From Methylomonas sp. ZR1 (GTDB taxonomy: Bacteria; Pseudomonadota; Gammaproteobacteria; Methylococcales; Methylomonadaceae), in contig NZ_RCST01000001.1 of assembly GCF_013141865.1 (NCBI RefSeq), positions 1,054,001 to 1,118,000 on the forward strand: DNA of 64,000 nt, written 5' to 3'. Below the pieces are notes generated by a model that did not search any database, was not told where the DNA came from, and saw only the letters and a list, made by a program, of their open reading frames with translations. How positions within the stretch are numbered: the first letter of the stretch is position 1; each line of letters begins with the position of its first letter. Positions 1 to 9,543 of this stretch are shown here, piece by piece. The translations under genes and the position numbers were made by a program.

Positions 1-2
1 AC

Positions 3-224
3 GAAAATCTCGTCGTACCCTGGTCGGCGATTGTGCATGATGTAAGTGGTGGCAGCTGGATATATCAAGTGTTGGAAACTAATAGGTATATGCGCCGACG
101 GGTACAGGTATTGCGGGTGGTTGACGATCAAGCCGCCATAACGGGCGACATCGTGGCGGGTATCGAAGTGGTTACTTCCGGTGTGGCCGAATTGTTCGGC
201 ACCGAATTTGGAGTCGGCAAATGA
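3..224 (+). CDS. RND efflux periplasmic adaptor (HlyD/CusB-like), C-terminal fragment
   Basis: Open reading frame entering from the left edge; only the last ~73 residues are present. The visible part ([21 protein letters not shown]...) matches the C-terminal membrane-proximal region of periplasmic adaptors of tripartite RND pumps, where a conserved VP.SA(I/V) strand is followed by a G..WV(Y/F) strand. The stop codon overlaps the start of the RND permease (ATGA, 221-224), so the two are translationally coupled. The adaptor would link the inner-membrane pump to an outer-membrane channel encoded upstream of the window. Substrate cannot be read from this fragment. Confidence 0.8.
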   Translation, partial: ENLVVPWSAIVHDVSGGSWIYQVLETNRYMRRRVQVLRVVDDQAAITGDIVAGIEVVTSGVAELFGTEFGVGK

Positions 225-3200
225 TGCGCTGGTTGATTACCGTTGCCTTACGCCAACGTCTACTAGTGTTGGCCTTGGCTGTGGTACTGGTGATATTGGG
301 TGTGCAAGCCGCCCGACAAATGCCGCTGGACGTGTTCCCGGAATTCGCACCGCCGCTGGTGGAAATCCAGACTGAAGCACCCGGATTGTCCACCGAGGAA
401 GTGGAAAGCGTGATCACCGTGCCCTTGGAAAACGCAGTCAACGGCACGGCCTGGCTAAAAACCCTACGTTCCAAGTCGGTGTTGGGTCTGTCGTCAGTGG
501 TCTGTATCTTTCAGGAGGGCACGGATTTGATGCGAGCCAGGCAGTTGGTGCAGGAGCGCATCGCCACCATCACACCACGCCTACCCGCTGTTGCTCGCGC
601 ACCGGTGATGCTATCGCCGTTATCGTCCACCAGTCGGGCGCTGAAGATTGGCGTTTCATCGAAAAAACTATCGCAGATGGAATTGTCCGAATTGGCTTTG
701 TGGACCATTCGCCCACGCTTGATGGCGGTGCCGGGTGTGGCCAACGTAGCCATTTGGGGGCAACGTGATCGGCAGTTACAGGTACTGGTCGATCCTGATC
801 GCCTGGCCGCCAACGGCGTGACGCTGGATTCGGTGGTGCGTGCGGCGGGCGATGCTGCCACCGTATCGGCTGGGGGTTTTGTCGATCTACCCAATCAACG
901 CCTGCCGGTGACCCATGTGTCTTCGCTGCAAACACTGGACGATATGGCCCGCACCGTGGTGCAGTTCACTGGCGGTGCGCCGTTGCGCTTGGGCGATGTG
1001 GCTGAAATCGTTGAAAGTCATCCGCCGCCGATTGGCGATGCGGTGATCAACGATGGGCCGGGCTTGCTCCTGATCGTCGAAAAACAACCCTGGGGCAATA
1101 CCTTGGATGTGACTCGCAAGGTAGAAGCGACCTTGGCGGCTTTGCAACCCGGTCTGCATGAGGTCGACATCGATCCGACTATCTTTCGTCCGGCAACCTT
1201 CATTGAACGTTCGTTAAATAATTTAAGCGACGCGTTGATATTGGGCTGCATACTTGTCGCCGTGATTTTGATTGCCTTTTTGTTCGAGTGGCGTACCGCT
1301 GTGATCAGCCTGTCGGCGATTCCGCTGTCGCTGCTGACGGCTGCGGTGGTGCTTTATTTGCGCGGCGGCACGCTTAACACCATGGTACTGGCCGGCCTGG
1401 TGATTGCAGTCGGTGAAGTGGTGGATGATGCGATTATCGACGTCGAAAACATCATGCGCAGGTTGCGGTTGAACCGAGAGGCAGTGCATCCGCTGTCAAC
1501 TTTCCGGGTGGTCCTGAAGGCCTCGCTGGAAGTGCGTAGTGCGGTAGTGTTTGCCAGTTTGATCGTCGCACTGGTGTTCGTGCCGGTGTTTTTCCTGGAC
1601 GGCTTGGCCGGCACCTTTTTTAGGCCACTGGCGTTTTCCTATTTATTGGCGATTTTGGCTTCGCTGCTGGTGGCGCTGACCGTGACGCCGGCCTTGTGCC
1701 TGATGCTGCTGCCGAATGCCAATCCGCGCCAAAGCGAAGCGCCGCTGACGCAGGTTTTAAAACGGCATTATCGGCAGCTCTTGCCGGCTATCGTCAGCCG
1801 TCCGCAATGGGCGACGGGTTTCCTGATGGTGGCTTTTATATCGACGGCTATCGCTTTACCGCGACTCGGTGAATCGTTTCTGCCCAACTTCAAGGAAACC
1901 GATTTTTTGATGCACTGGGTCGAAAAGCCTGGCACATCGCTGGAAGCCATGCGCCGCATTACCGTGCAAGTCAGCAAGGAACTCCGAGCAATTCCCGGTG
2001 TGCGCAATTTCGGCTCGCACATTGGCCGGGCTGAAGTCGCCGACGAAGTGGTAGGACCGAATTTTACCGAGTTATGGATTAGTTTGGATACGGCGGTTGA
2101 TTACGACAGCACCGTGGCGAAAATCCAGGCCGTCGTCGAGGGCTATCCAGGGCTGTACCGCGATGTGTTGACTTATCTGCGCGAACGGATCAAGGAAGTG
2201 CTGACCGGCGCCAGTGCGACCATGGTGGTGCGTTTGTACGGACCCGACTTGGATGTGCTACGAGATAAGGCTACCGAAATCAGTAAAACCATCACTGATG
2301 TGCCGGGCATCGCCAACCTCAAGGTGGAACCGCAGATATCGGTACCGCAGATACAGATACGGCTTAAGCCTGACGTGGCAGCCAACTTTGGTTTGACAGC
2401 CGGTCAAGTGCGCCGGGCCGCAGCCACGCTAATCAAAGGCAGTAAGGTCGGCGAAATTTACCGTGACCAAAAAGTCATCGACGTGACGGTTTGGGGGGCT
2501 GAGCGGGTCCGTCATGATCTCGCTGCACTCAGGCAATTAACTATCGATACGCCATCCGGGGCACGCGTGCCGTTGGGCGATGTGGCGGACATCTACATTG
2601 CACCTACGTCGAACGAAATCAAACGAGAAAATGCCTCGCGCCGAATCGACGTTACCTGCAATGTCAGTGGCAACGATTTAGGCGGCGTGGCGAGAGAAAT
2701 TGAAAGGCGCGTGAAAAACCTGACGTTTGCGCAAGGCTATCACCCGGAATTTCTGGGCGAATACGCTGCACGACAAGCATCCAGCGAACGGCTGGCGTGG
2801 TTGAGTTTGGCTTCATTGCTGGGCATCCTGGTGTTACTGCATGTCGATTTTCGCTCGCTGCGCTTAGTGCTTTTAGTGGCGTTAACCTTGCCGTTTGCAT
2901 TGATCGGCGGCGTTGTTGGAGCGTTTTTAAGTGGCGGAGTGCTTTCGCTAGGCTCGTTGGTCGGTTTCATCACCGTACTGGGTATTGCTGCCCGAAACGG
3001 CATCATGCTCTTAAGCCACTATCGACATCTGGAACAACAAGAAGGCCAGGTATTTGGGGCGGGATTGGCGATGCGGGGCGCCGAAGAACGTCTGGCACCG
3101 ATTCTAATGACCGCTGCCTGTGCCGGTCTGGCTCTGTTACCGCTGATCCTCAAAGGCAACGTGCCTGGTCACGAAATTGAATACCCCATGGCGGTAGTGA

Positions 3201-3286
3201 TACTCGGTGGCTTGATTACCTCTACGTTGTTGAATCTGTTTTTGATGCCTTCCCTGTATTGCAGGTATGGCAACACTACAGCATAA
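221..3286 (+). CDS. RND family efflux permease, heavy-metal-type (CusA/CzcA-like)
   Basis: A 1021-residue proton-driven inner-membrane pump, the normal RND length. The N-terminal helix is followed by the [15 protein letters not shown](S)/(I/V)TVPLE signature typical of CusA/CzcA-like permeases. TM4 (about residues 397-410) carries the acidic series [15 protein letters not shown], the proton-relay region. Two halves each with a periplasmic loop and six helices are visible; the second half begins around residue 525 with another porter domain and ends with [12 protein letters not shown]. Coupled by ATGA overlap to the adaptor upstream. The methionine cluster of a true copper/silver CusA is not obvious, so the metal is not assignable. 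Metal export is inferred from family resemblance and the metal-transport neighbourhood. Confidence 0.9.
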   Translation: MMRWLITVALRQRLLVLALAVVLVILGVQAARQMPLDVFPEFAPPLVEIQTEAPGLSTEEVESVITVPLENAVNGTAWLKTLRSKSVLGLSSVVCIFQEGTDLMRARQLVQERIATITPRLPAVARAPVMLSPLSSTSRALKIGVSSKKLSQMELSELALWTIRPRLMAVPGVANVAIWGQRDRQLQVLVDPDRLAANGVTLDSVVRAAGDAATVSAGGFVDLPNQRLPVTHVSSLQTLDDMARTVVQFTGGAPLRLGDVAEIVESHPPPIGDAVINDGPGLLLIVEKQPWGNTLDVTRKVEATLAALQPGLHEVDIDPTIFRPATFIERSLNNLSDALILGCILVAVILIAFLFEWRTAVISLSAIPLSLLTAAVVLYLRGGTLNTMVLAGLVIAVGEVVDDAIIDVENIMRRLRLNREAVHPLSTFRVVLKASLEVRSAVVFASLIVALVFVPVFFLDGLAGTFFRPLAFSYLLAILASLLVALTVTPALCLMLLPNANPRQSEAPLTQVLKRHYRQLLPAIVSRPQWATGFLMVAFISTAIALPRLGESFLPNFKETDFLMHWVEKPGTSLEAMRRITVQVSKELRAIPGVRNFGSHIGRAEVADEVVGPNFTELWISLDTAVDYDSTVAKIQAVVEGYPGLYRDVLTYLRERIKEVLTGASATMVVRLYGPDLDVLRDKATEISKTITDVPGIANLKVEPQISVPQIQIRLKPDVAANFGLTAGQVRRAAATLIKGSKVGEIYRDQKVIDVTVWGAERVRHDLAALRQLTIDTPSGARVPLGDVADIYIAPTSNEIKRENASRRIDVTCNVSGNDLGGVAREIERRVKNLTFAQGYHPEFLGEYAARQASSERLAWLSLASLLGILVLLHVDFRSLRLVLLVALTLPFALIGGVVGAFLSGGVLSLGSLVGFITVLGIAARNGIMLLSHYRHLEQQEGQVFGAGLAMRGAEERLAPILMTAACAGLALLPLILKGNVPGHEIEYPMAVVILGGLITSTLLNLFLMPSLYCRYGNTTA

Positions 3287-3616
3287 AAATTAAAGAAAGT
3301 TACAGGATATTCAGTGTCAGAACACGGGTGACGTGCGGACCTTCGCAGAAGAGCGTTTAAAGAATCGTGAGTAATTGTCTTTTGGCCGATGGCCGGCGAT
3401 ATATTTCAGTTGCAAATAAAGCTGGTTTGCGGCGGATGATTGCAAATCGGTGGCAACGATTGCAGGTTCAGTTGCAAATAATCTCGGTTTGAATGCCCGT
3501 CAGTTGCAGCTAATTCCGTTCGAAAATTGCGCTGATTGCAGGTTTGCGCGTTTTCAATTGCAAGCCGCTACACCTAAGGGACTTCAAATTGGGATGAGCC
3601 AATTACCCAATGGAGA
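3287..3616. other. Intergenic region after the RND pump
   Basis: About 330 bases between the RND pump and the convergent lipoprotein gene. I see no convincing gene or strong terminator. A short open frame at 3450-3686 has no recognisable domain or ribosome binding site. The notable content is a same-strand cluster of TTGCA pentamers, listed separately. Confidence 0.6.
3410..3562 (+). repeat. Cluster of seven same-strand TTGCA pentamers at near-helical spacing
   Basis: TTGCA occurs at 3410, 3440, 3460, 3472, 3504, 3536 and 3558, all in the same orientation. The gaps (30, 20, 12, 32, 32, 22) are all close to multiples of a DNA helical turn, so the pentamers would face roughly the same side of the duplex. 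Flanks are variable (GTTGCAAAT, GATTGCAAAT, GATTGCAGG). Function is unknown; a multi-site protein-binding region or the remnant of a decayed gene are both possible. Confidence 0.5.
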
Positions 3617-4807
3617 TTATTTTGAGATGGTAATCTCTGGCGCACCCTGTTGTGACAACTCAGTTATGGTCATTTGGAATATCTGATGTAGCAAGCGAAA
3701 GCTCTCCCGATTCCATTGATAGCCTTCTTCTGGCTTAACGGCATAGTGTAATCCGCCGTAAGTAACGCTCAAATCCACATCGTCTAGCATACTTTCTGAT
3801 GCCAAAACTTCTAGGGTATGGATCGGGTTTTCGCTGACGAAGGGTGAGCGCGGGTCTTTGTCTACGTTATATTCAGGTTCGTCCTTGATGTCGCGACCAA
3901 TGAAATTCACTATATTGTAAAAACTGCGCAAGCGGAAAAATCCATGTATCGGTACTTCACCACCTGGATAGCCAGGGCGAATATCGACCATCACATCATT
4001 GCTGGCACCGTTATCCGCTTCTTCGTTAAGTTTGATACGCTCCTCGTTGCTCAACGACTGTGGATCATAGTTTGTCAGGATAATACGCCCGCTAACTCGT
4101 TTACTTAGCTTCAAATGGCGCTTGTCGGCGTTATAGTCAACTTTGAATTCCTTTTGTAGTTCAACCAGTCGCTCCGGAGACAGGGATTCTGAGGATAAAT
4201 CCCAATTAGAATCAAACAACAACGGCTCTACGAATAATGCATTTCGATCCTGAATAGATGAAATGTGGGACACGACTTGCCGGAACAACTTGTAACCGTC
4301 TTTATCTGATGGTTTGTTGTTGTAAACCCTATCTTGATGATCGTTTTCAATTCGTAATTCGCCTGCCAGTAATCGCAGGATAAGGTCAACATCAGCACCT
4401 TGTCGCAACAACATCGTCAGTTTGCTTTCCTGAAAGGGCGTTAACAAGCGTTTGGTAAATTCTTCGCCTTCCATCGGTATGATGCTAATCGTTGGATTTT
4501 CGGAAACCGTACCGCCCAATATCGGCGTGATCAACGAACCCGTTGGACCGGTCATAGCTGGCGTAGCCCCGGCATTAAATTGGAAATTAAACGTGGCGGC
4601 GATATTGGATACACCGGTGAAATGTAAGGGTTGGTGTTGATGGGCGCGAGCAATATTGAGTAATAGCAACTCCGAAAGAATTTCGGAAGTTGACTGGTCA
4701 TAAGCAATAACCGCATGGTCCAGTGCATAGGGCGAAACACAAGCTTGTAGCGACATCAAGCTACTTAAAATGATCAACCGCAGTGATTTTTTCGTGGAGA
4801 CGGCCAA
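3617..4807 (-). CDS. Predicted outer-membrane or periplasmic lipoprotein, unrecognised family
   Basis: A 396-residue product if translation starts at the TTG at 4807, which gives a compact lipoprotein signal: basic STKK, a hydrophobic stretch RLIILSSLMS and the lipobox LQAC, with AAAGGG upstream. An ATG at 4873 would add 22 residues and overlap the upstream gene by 14 bases. The mature part has no domain I recognise. It contains a Gly/Thr/Pro-rich stretch, a segment rich in charged residues and a C-terminal region ending in EITISK. It is last in a minus-strand series with the EamA exporter and may be cotranscribed, but nothing shows a transport role. Confidence 0.65.
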   Translation of the reverse strand: MAVSTKKSLRLIILSSLMSLQACVSPYALDHAVIAYDQSTSEILSELLLLNIARAHQHQPLHFTGVSNIAATFNFQFNAGATPAMTGPTGSLITPILGGTVSENPTISIIPMEGEEFTKRLLTPFQESKLTMLLRQGADVDLILRLLAGELRIENDHQDRVYNNKPSDKDGYKLFRQVVSHISSIQDRNALFVEPLLFDSNWDLSSESLSPERLVELQKEFKVDYNADKRHLKLSKRVSGRIILTNYDPQSLSNEERIKLNEEADNGASNDVMVDIRPGYPGGEVPIHGFFRLRSFYNIVNFIGRDIKDEPEYNVDKDPRSPFVSENPIHTLEVLASESMLDDVDLSVTYGGLHYAVKPEEGYQWNRESFRLLHQIFQMTITELSQQGAPEITISK

Positions 4808-4859
4808 GAAGCCGTGCCCTTTGATTGCCGAATGACGCGGTGCGAATACTCTAAAAAGC

Positions 4860-5903
4860 CTATCGATGATCATGTCTATGATGAATGTCGGGGTAGTGTG
4901 GATGTTTATGACTGATTTCTGTATGCAGATGAAAATGAGCATGGGGCTTGCCGCTATCCCAGTCAACTTCATGCGAGTGCTGGTGATGCACATCATGAAC
5001 ATGACGATGGGAATGTTCCAACTCTGAATGGGTATGCTCATGTAAATGGTGTTCAGCCAGGTGCAGCAAGACACCGAGGCCCATTAAACCCGATGCCAGC
5101 CAAAATGCTGGACTAGTGGCTTCATTTAACAAGACCAGAGCCACAGCGGCTCCAATAAATGGCGCCGTTGAGAAATACGCACCCGTTCGAGCCGTTCCCA
5201 AACCACGCAACGCCAGTACAAACAGTGTCAAACTAATGCCGTAGCCAACTAATCCAAGCGTCAGGGTCTTCAACAAGATAACGGTACTCGGCGCTGTTGC
5301 ATCCAGGCTTAAGGCCAATCCACAGTTGACTGTGCCTGCGATCAAACCCTTGCCTGCGGCAATAAACAACGCATCCGCCGCAGACACTTTACGCGTTAAA
5401 TTGTTATCAATTGCCCAACAGAAACAGGCTGAGGCGATTGCCATCGGCCCTAGCCAATTTGATGAGGATACTTCACCGGATGGCCAAGACAGTACGATTC
5501 CGCCGGCAACGATGGCAACCATGCCGAGCACGACGCGGCGGTCAGCATTTTCTCGAAACACAATCCAGGCAATCAAGGCGGTGAGCACGGCTTCCAGATT
5601 AAGGAGCAGCGATGCGATAGACCCACTGGTAACCGTTAATCCTATTAGCAACAGCACGGGGGCCAACACGCCACCAAATACAATGCCGCCGATTAACCAA
5701 GGCCATTCCGGAGGCATCAGCCCAGAAGGCTTCCAGCCTAAATCACGAATCAGTCGTGTGAGGCTCAGGCCAATGCCGCTACCCAGATAGAGCAATCCCG
5801 CCAATAAAATCGGCGAAACCTCGCCAACTAGCAACTTGGCAAAGGGGGTGCTGGCTCCAAACAGGATGGCCGCCATCAACGCATAAATGACGCTAGGGTT
5901 CAT
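4860..5903 (-). CDS. EamA/DMT-family membrane exporter with a His-rich C-terminal tail
   Basis: A 347-residue drug/metabolite-transporter-type protein with two EamA repeats and about ten hydrophobic helices, beginning MNPSVIYALMAAILFG. The start is chosen because family members begin directly at the first helix and because it lies two bases after the stop of the upstream exchanger gene. EamA proteins export small metabolites or amino acids. The unusual part is the last ~65 residues after the final helix, which are packed with histidines (for example HSELEHSHRHVHD and HHQHSHE), a pattern typical of metal-binding tails rather than of EamA proteins. A metal-linked role is inferred from that tail and the cation-transporter neighbours. 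Confidence 0.85.
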   Translation of the reverse strand: MNPSVIYALMAAILFGASTPFAKLLVGEVSPILLAGLLYLGSGIGLSLTRLIRDLGWKPSGLMPPEWPWLIGGIVFGGVLAPVLLLIGLTVTSGSIASLLLNLEAVLTALIAWIVFRENADRRVVLGMVAIVAGGIVLSWPSGEVSSSNWLGPMAIASACFCWAIDNNLTRKVSAADALFIAAGKGLIAGTVNCGLALSLDATAPSTVILLKTLTLGLVGYGISLTLFVLALRGLGTARTGAYFSTAPFIGAAVALVLLNEATSPAFWLASGLMGLGVLLHLAEHHLHEHTHSELEHSHRHVHDVHHQHSHEVDWDSGKPHAHFHLHTEISHKHPHYPDIHHRHDHR

Positions 5904-5905
5904 GG

Positions 5906-6919
5906 TTACATCGTCGTTATCAGGAGAAAGGCAAGATACAAGACCCCATTGATTAGCAGCGCCCAAATGGGGAGTCCTTTTCCATGCTTTTGAGAGTTGA
6001 TGCGCAGCCAAGTGGCGGCAAGCGTCGTAATCAAAACGCCGGATAACACTTCGATACGAGGTTGCCAGGGTGTCAGCATAATACCGATTGCCGGAAGCAG
6101 GGTGCCCTGAAACACCATGGCGCCGGTGATGTTGCCAAAGGCCAACGTATCTTTGCCGCGTCGAATCCAGAGAATACTATTGATCTTCTCGGGTAGTTCG
6201 GTGGCTATCGGAATAATCAGCAGGGATAACAAGAGCGCGGAAATACCCAGTAAGTGTGCAGCGCCTTCAACCCCCGAGATAAATCCCTCAGCACCATACA
6301 CAAGCAGAGCAAGCCCCATCGCCAATTGCAGCAAAATTGTGATCAGATTGGTTGGCAGCCCCAGTCGGGCGATGTACATTTTGGTTCCCGCTTCCGTGGC
6401 ATGGCCATCCTGAACCAAATGGGCCGAAGCACGCAGGGTCAGCATGATGTAAATAAAATAGGTCAAGACCAGCGCAATCCCCAGCGCAGCTCGGATATAA
6501 CGCTCCTGCTGAGGAATATACATGGCCACTGCGGCTAGTACGAACGCAAACAGAAAAAAGTTAAGGTCACGGATGAAACCCGTCCGCTCAGGGCGAATAT
6601 GTCCCGCGAACCCTCGTCGCCGCAGAACCGAAAGCGCCATCAAACTCGTCGATAAGGTTGATAACATGAGTGGCGCACCGAGGATAGCGCCGACGCCGAT
6701 TTCTTCATTGATATTGACATTGGCTGTGCCCGCTAACAAAGCTAGCAGCGGAACCATGGTTTCCGGTAGCGCCGTACCAACCGCCGCGAATAATGAACCT
6801 GTTACGCCTTCGGAAATTTTGAGTTTTTCGCCTAGATGTTCTAATGCATTGGTAAATAGTTCCGATGCCAGCAAAATAACAATCAGCATCACGAACAGCG
6901 TTAAGAAATAAATAGTCAC
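5906..6919 (-). CDS. CaCA-superfamily cation exchanger (YrbG-like Na+/Ca2+ antiporter)
   Basis: A 337-residue inner-membrane protein with about ten helices arranged as two inverted halves. The alpha-1 repeat contains GSLFAAVGTALPETMVP and the alpha-2 repeat contains IIPIATELPEKI followed by GNITGAMVFQGT. The (T/A)(A)LPE acidic motifs are the ion-coordinating residues of the calcium/cation antiporter superfamily. It would exchange Ca2+ or another cation against Na+ or H+. It sits between the CorA/MgtE-N protein and the EamA exporter on the same strand and is likely cotranscribed with them. The ion is not determined by sequence. Confidence 0.88.
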   Translation of the reverse strand: MTIYFLTLFVMLIVILLASELFTNALEHLGEKLKISEGVTGSLFAAVGTALPETMVPLLALLAGTANVNINEEIGVGAILGAPLMLSTLSTSLMALSVLRRRGFAGHIRPERTGFIRDLNFFLFAFVLAAVAMYIPQQERYIRAALGIALVLTYFIYIMLTLRASAHLVQDGHATEAGTKMYIARLGLPTNLITILLQLAMGLALLVYGAEGFISGVEGAAHLLGISALLLSLLIIPIATELPEKINSILWIRRGKDTLAFGNITGAMVFQGTLLPAIGIMLTPWQPRIEVLSGVLITTLAATWLRINSQKHGKGLPIWALLINGVLYLAFLLITTM

Positions 6920-6970
6920 TGATTGCGCCTGTAATTTTAGGTTCGAGCTTGCGTTATTAACGATCAGGGC

Positions 6971-8287
6971 CTATTTTCGCCCTTTACCATTTACCACTTG
7001 TTTAATCTTTTTACTCTCGAAATGTTTCAGCCCGATAAAGGTTCCGCAGCCGATTAATGCCATTCCCACGATGAACGCACCATAAGCGAAAGGCCAGGGA
7101 ATACCTGCGGTCATCATGGAAAACTCCGACATACCGCCGATGCCTGCGAGAATATTGATAGGCATGAACACCACACCCAGCACGGTGAGCTGATTAACCC
7201 GACCGTTTTGGTTGATATTGATAAAACCAATGGTGGCATCCATTAAAAAGTTGATCTTGTCGAACAAGAAAGCGGTATGGCTATTCAATGACTCGATATT
7301 CCGTAGAATCTGCTTAATATCGATCACCTGTCGCTTGGAAAGAATCCTGCTTTGCATTAAAAAACCCAGTGCACGCTGCGTGTCCAAAATGTTACTGCGA
7401 ATTTGACCATTCAAATCTTCTACTTCAGCGATTTCAGCCAAAACAGTGGCCGCTTCCTGGTCAGACATCTTTTCGCTTAATACTTGTTTACCCACTTTAC
7501 TGAGTGTTCGGTAAATATCTTCCAGTGAGTCGGCAGAATATTCCACATCCGCCCCATACAAATCGATCAACAGATCAAAGTTATCGGTGACATAACCAGG
7601 TCGGGTGCGGGCACGCTGGCGTTGCAAGCGAAAGACGGGTAATTCTTCGTTACGCAGTGAAAACAAAATACCTTCATGTAGGATGAAGGCGACTGGGACG
7701 CTGCGCGAATGATCGTATTTATCGAGTAAGAAGTTCGAGTGGAGATAAATATCATTTGTCTCCTCGACGTGAAACCGGGTGCTGACCTCAAGATCGGTTT
7801 CATCCCCTGGATCGGGTAACTCCAGACCGAAGTGTCGACCAACATATAGACGCTCCGCCGGACTGGCACTGAGCAAATCAATCCAAATGGGTTGAAAACC
7901 ATCCAAATCTTTTCGACAGGTCACCGAAACTTGTCTAAGCCGCCCATCCGCGAGTTCAAAGGCATTGATCTGACTGTCGGCAAAATCTGGTTCCTGAATA
8001 CCTGCAACTTGTTCACGAAGGGTGTCGGGAACTTCCCAGAGAATCTCGTTTTTCCGCTCTTCAGGCGTTTTCTGCCAAAGTAATTTGGCATCGTCAATAG
8101 TTAAGGCCTCAAGAATCGCAGCAATTTCAACAACCGGTAACTTTTTCAGTAAGGACTCAATTTCGGCGAGATGTTGTCGATGGACTAAGGTTTCGACAAT
8201 TTCTTGGCGAGGTGTATGTTGGCTGTGAACCATGCCTTCCACCAATTTATGTTTGTGGAGTAGCTCTTGGATTTTTTCTAAGGACAT
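6971..8287 (-). CDS. CorA-like divalent cation transporter with MgtE N-terminal helical domain
   Basis: A 438-residue protein. Residues ~15-100 form the helical repeat domain of MgtE N-termini (R.HLAEIESLLKKLP..EIAAILEAL), followed by a CorA-type cytoplasmic domain with long helices and two C-terminal transmembrane helices. The CorA selectivity motif normally reads GMN; here the equivalent site before the last helix reads GIGGMSEF, so Asn is replaced by Ser. The ATG at 8287 (MSLEKIQELLHK) is preferred; an in-frame ATG at 8335 exists but its codon overlaps a TATAAT sequence that looks like a promoter element. It probably transports Mg2+ or a related ion, first gene of the minus-strand cation operon. 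Confidence 0.82.
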   Translation of the reverse strand: MSLEKIQELLHKHKLVEGMVHSQHTPRQEIVETLVHRQHLAEIESLLKKLPVVEIAAILEALTIDDAKLLWQKTPEERKNEILWEVPDTLREQVAGIQEPDFADSQINAFELADGRLRQVSVTCRKDLDGFQPIWIDLLSASPAERLYVGRHFGLELPDPGDETDLEVSTRFHVEETNDIYLHSNFLLDKYDHSRSVPVAFILHEGILFSLRNEELPVFRLQRQRARTRPGYVTDNFDLLIDLYGADVEYSADSLEDIYRTLSKVGKQVLSEKMSDQEAATVLAEIAEVEDLNGQIRSNILDTQRALGFLMQSRILSKRQVIDIKQILRNIESLNSHTAFLFDKINFLMDATIGFININQNGRVNQLTVLGVVFMPINILAGIGGMSEFSMMTAGIPWPFAYGAFIVGMALIGCGTFIGLKHFESKKIKQVVNGKGRK

Positions 8288-8530
8288 GATGACTGTAATG
8301 ATCCGAGTTTGATGATTCAAGTGTAACTTCACCATTATAAGTTACCCGTTCAACAAACCCCCATCTGACATCTTATCTGGCGGTTTTGCCCGGCTAATGC
8401 GATCAGACTGTCGTGGACGCTGATTCTAGTAAAATGCTCTACGAATGATTTCGGGTTGGACCTGACAGGCAAACTTATCCGCACAATACAGCGCACCGCA
8501 AATCACTATTTCCAAATCAGGAGGGATTTT

Positions 8531-9520
8531 GTGACAAATAATATCGACCACAGCATGGTGATGAAGTGCGTGGCTTATGAAAATGGCATCAGCATCGGTG
8601 ATGTTACGTTAGAAGACATCAGCGAAGTGTTGAAACGCGAACACACGTTTGTATGGTTGGGTTTACGTGAAGCGAACAAAGAGTTGCTGTTAAAAATTCA
8701 GGAAGAATTCGGATTGCATGATCTGGCGATTGAGGATGCCTGTTCCGCTCATCAGCGGCCTAAAATCGAGGAATATCAGAACTCGGTATTTATGGTGCTA
8801 AATACCGCTCAACTTGGCGACGATAGCGTGAAACTTGGCGAAACACATGTGTTTCTCGGTCCTCGATTTTTAGTTACGGTGAGACATGGTGCCTCTCACA
8901 GCCTAAGCAAAGTCAGATTACGTTGTGAAGCTATGCCGCAGCAATTAGCCAAAGGACCTGGATTTGCGCTGTATTCGATCATGGACTTCATCGTCGATAA
9001 CCACATGCCTGTGATCGATGGCTTGCAGACCCGTTTCGATGTTTTGGAATCGGCGATTTTTCAATACAAACCCAGCCGGCAAACCATGGAAGGCCTATAC
9101 GAACTAAAACGTGAATTACTCTTATTAGAAGGCGCTATCACACCGGTGATCGACATCTGCAACGAGTTAATGCGTTTTCATAATGACATGATTCCTAAAG
9201 ATGTGCGGGTGTATTTCCGTGATATTGCCGACCATATCAAACGTATCCATCAAAGCATTCACAGCATGCGGGAAATGTTGCTTGCCGCCATGCAAGTTCA
9301 TTTGACCTTTGAAACTGTCAGACAGAACGATGTCGTCAAAAAGCTGGCCGGTTGGGGGGCAATACTTGCAATACCCACCATGGTCTTTAGTTGGTATGGA
9401 ATGAATTTTAAGCACATGCCTGAATTGGATTGGGAATTCAGTTACCCCATAGTAATTGGCATCGTGTTTTTGGGTAGCGCATTGCTATATTGGCGTTTGA
9501 GAAGAGCTCATTGGCTATGA
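8531..9520 (+). CDS. corA: CorA-family magnesium/cobalt transporter
   Basis: A 329-residue pentameric channel-type transporter. The large N-terminal cytoplasmic domain is followed by the coiled stalk helix and two C-terminal transmembrane helices, with the signature YGMNF and the periplasmic loop KHMPELDW. The start is set at GTG 8531 because a strong AGGAGGG Shine-Dalgarno lies at 8519-8525, about six bases upstream; the reading frame is open further upstream to a TTG at 8456 but without a ribosome site. It is transcribed divergently from the atypical CorA-like gene on the other strand. The gene symbol denotes the family; ZntB-type transport cannot be excluded. Confidence 0.9.
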   Translation: MTNNIDHSMVMKCVAYENGISIGDVTLEDISEVLKREHTFVWLGLREANKELLLKIQEEFGLHDLAIEDACSAHQRPKIEEYQNSVFMVLNTAQLGDDSVKLGETHVFLGPRFLVTVRHGASHSLSKVRLRCEAMPQQLAKGPGFALYSIMDFIVDNHMPVIDGLQTRFDVLESAIFQYKPSRQTMEGLYELKRELLLLEGAITPVIDICNELMRFHNDMIPKDVRVYFRDIADHIKRIHQSIHSMREMLLAAMQVHLTFETVRQNDVVKKLAGWGAILAIPTMVFSWYGMNFKHMPELDWEFSYPIVIGIVFLGSALLYWRLRRAHWL

Positions 9521-9543
9521 CCAACTGATTACGTAGAATAATT

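Noticed and set aside
3450..3686. Short plus-strand open frame in the RND-lipoprotein gap
   Set aside because: No domain, no ribosome site, and it overlaps the end of the convergent lipoprotein gene; likely random.
4808..5074. N-terminal extension of the lipoprotein frame into the EamA gene
   Set aside because: It has odd, poorly charged composition and overlaps the EamA coding sequence; the lipobox position fits the later start.
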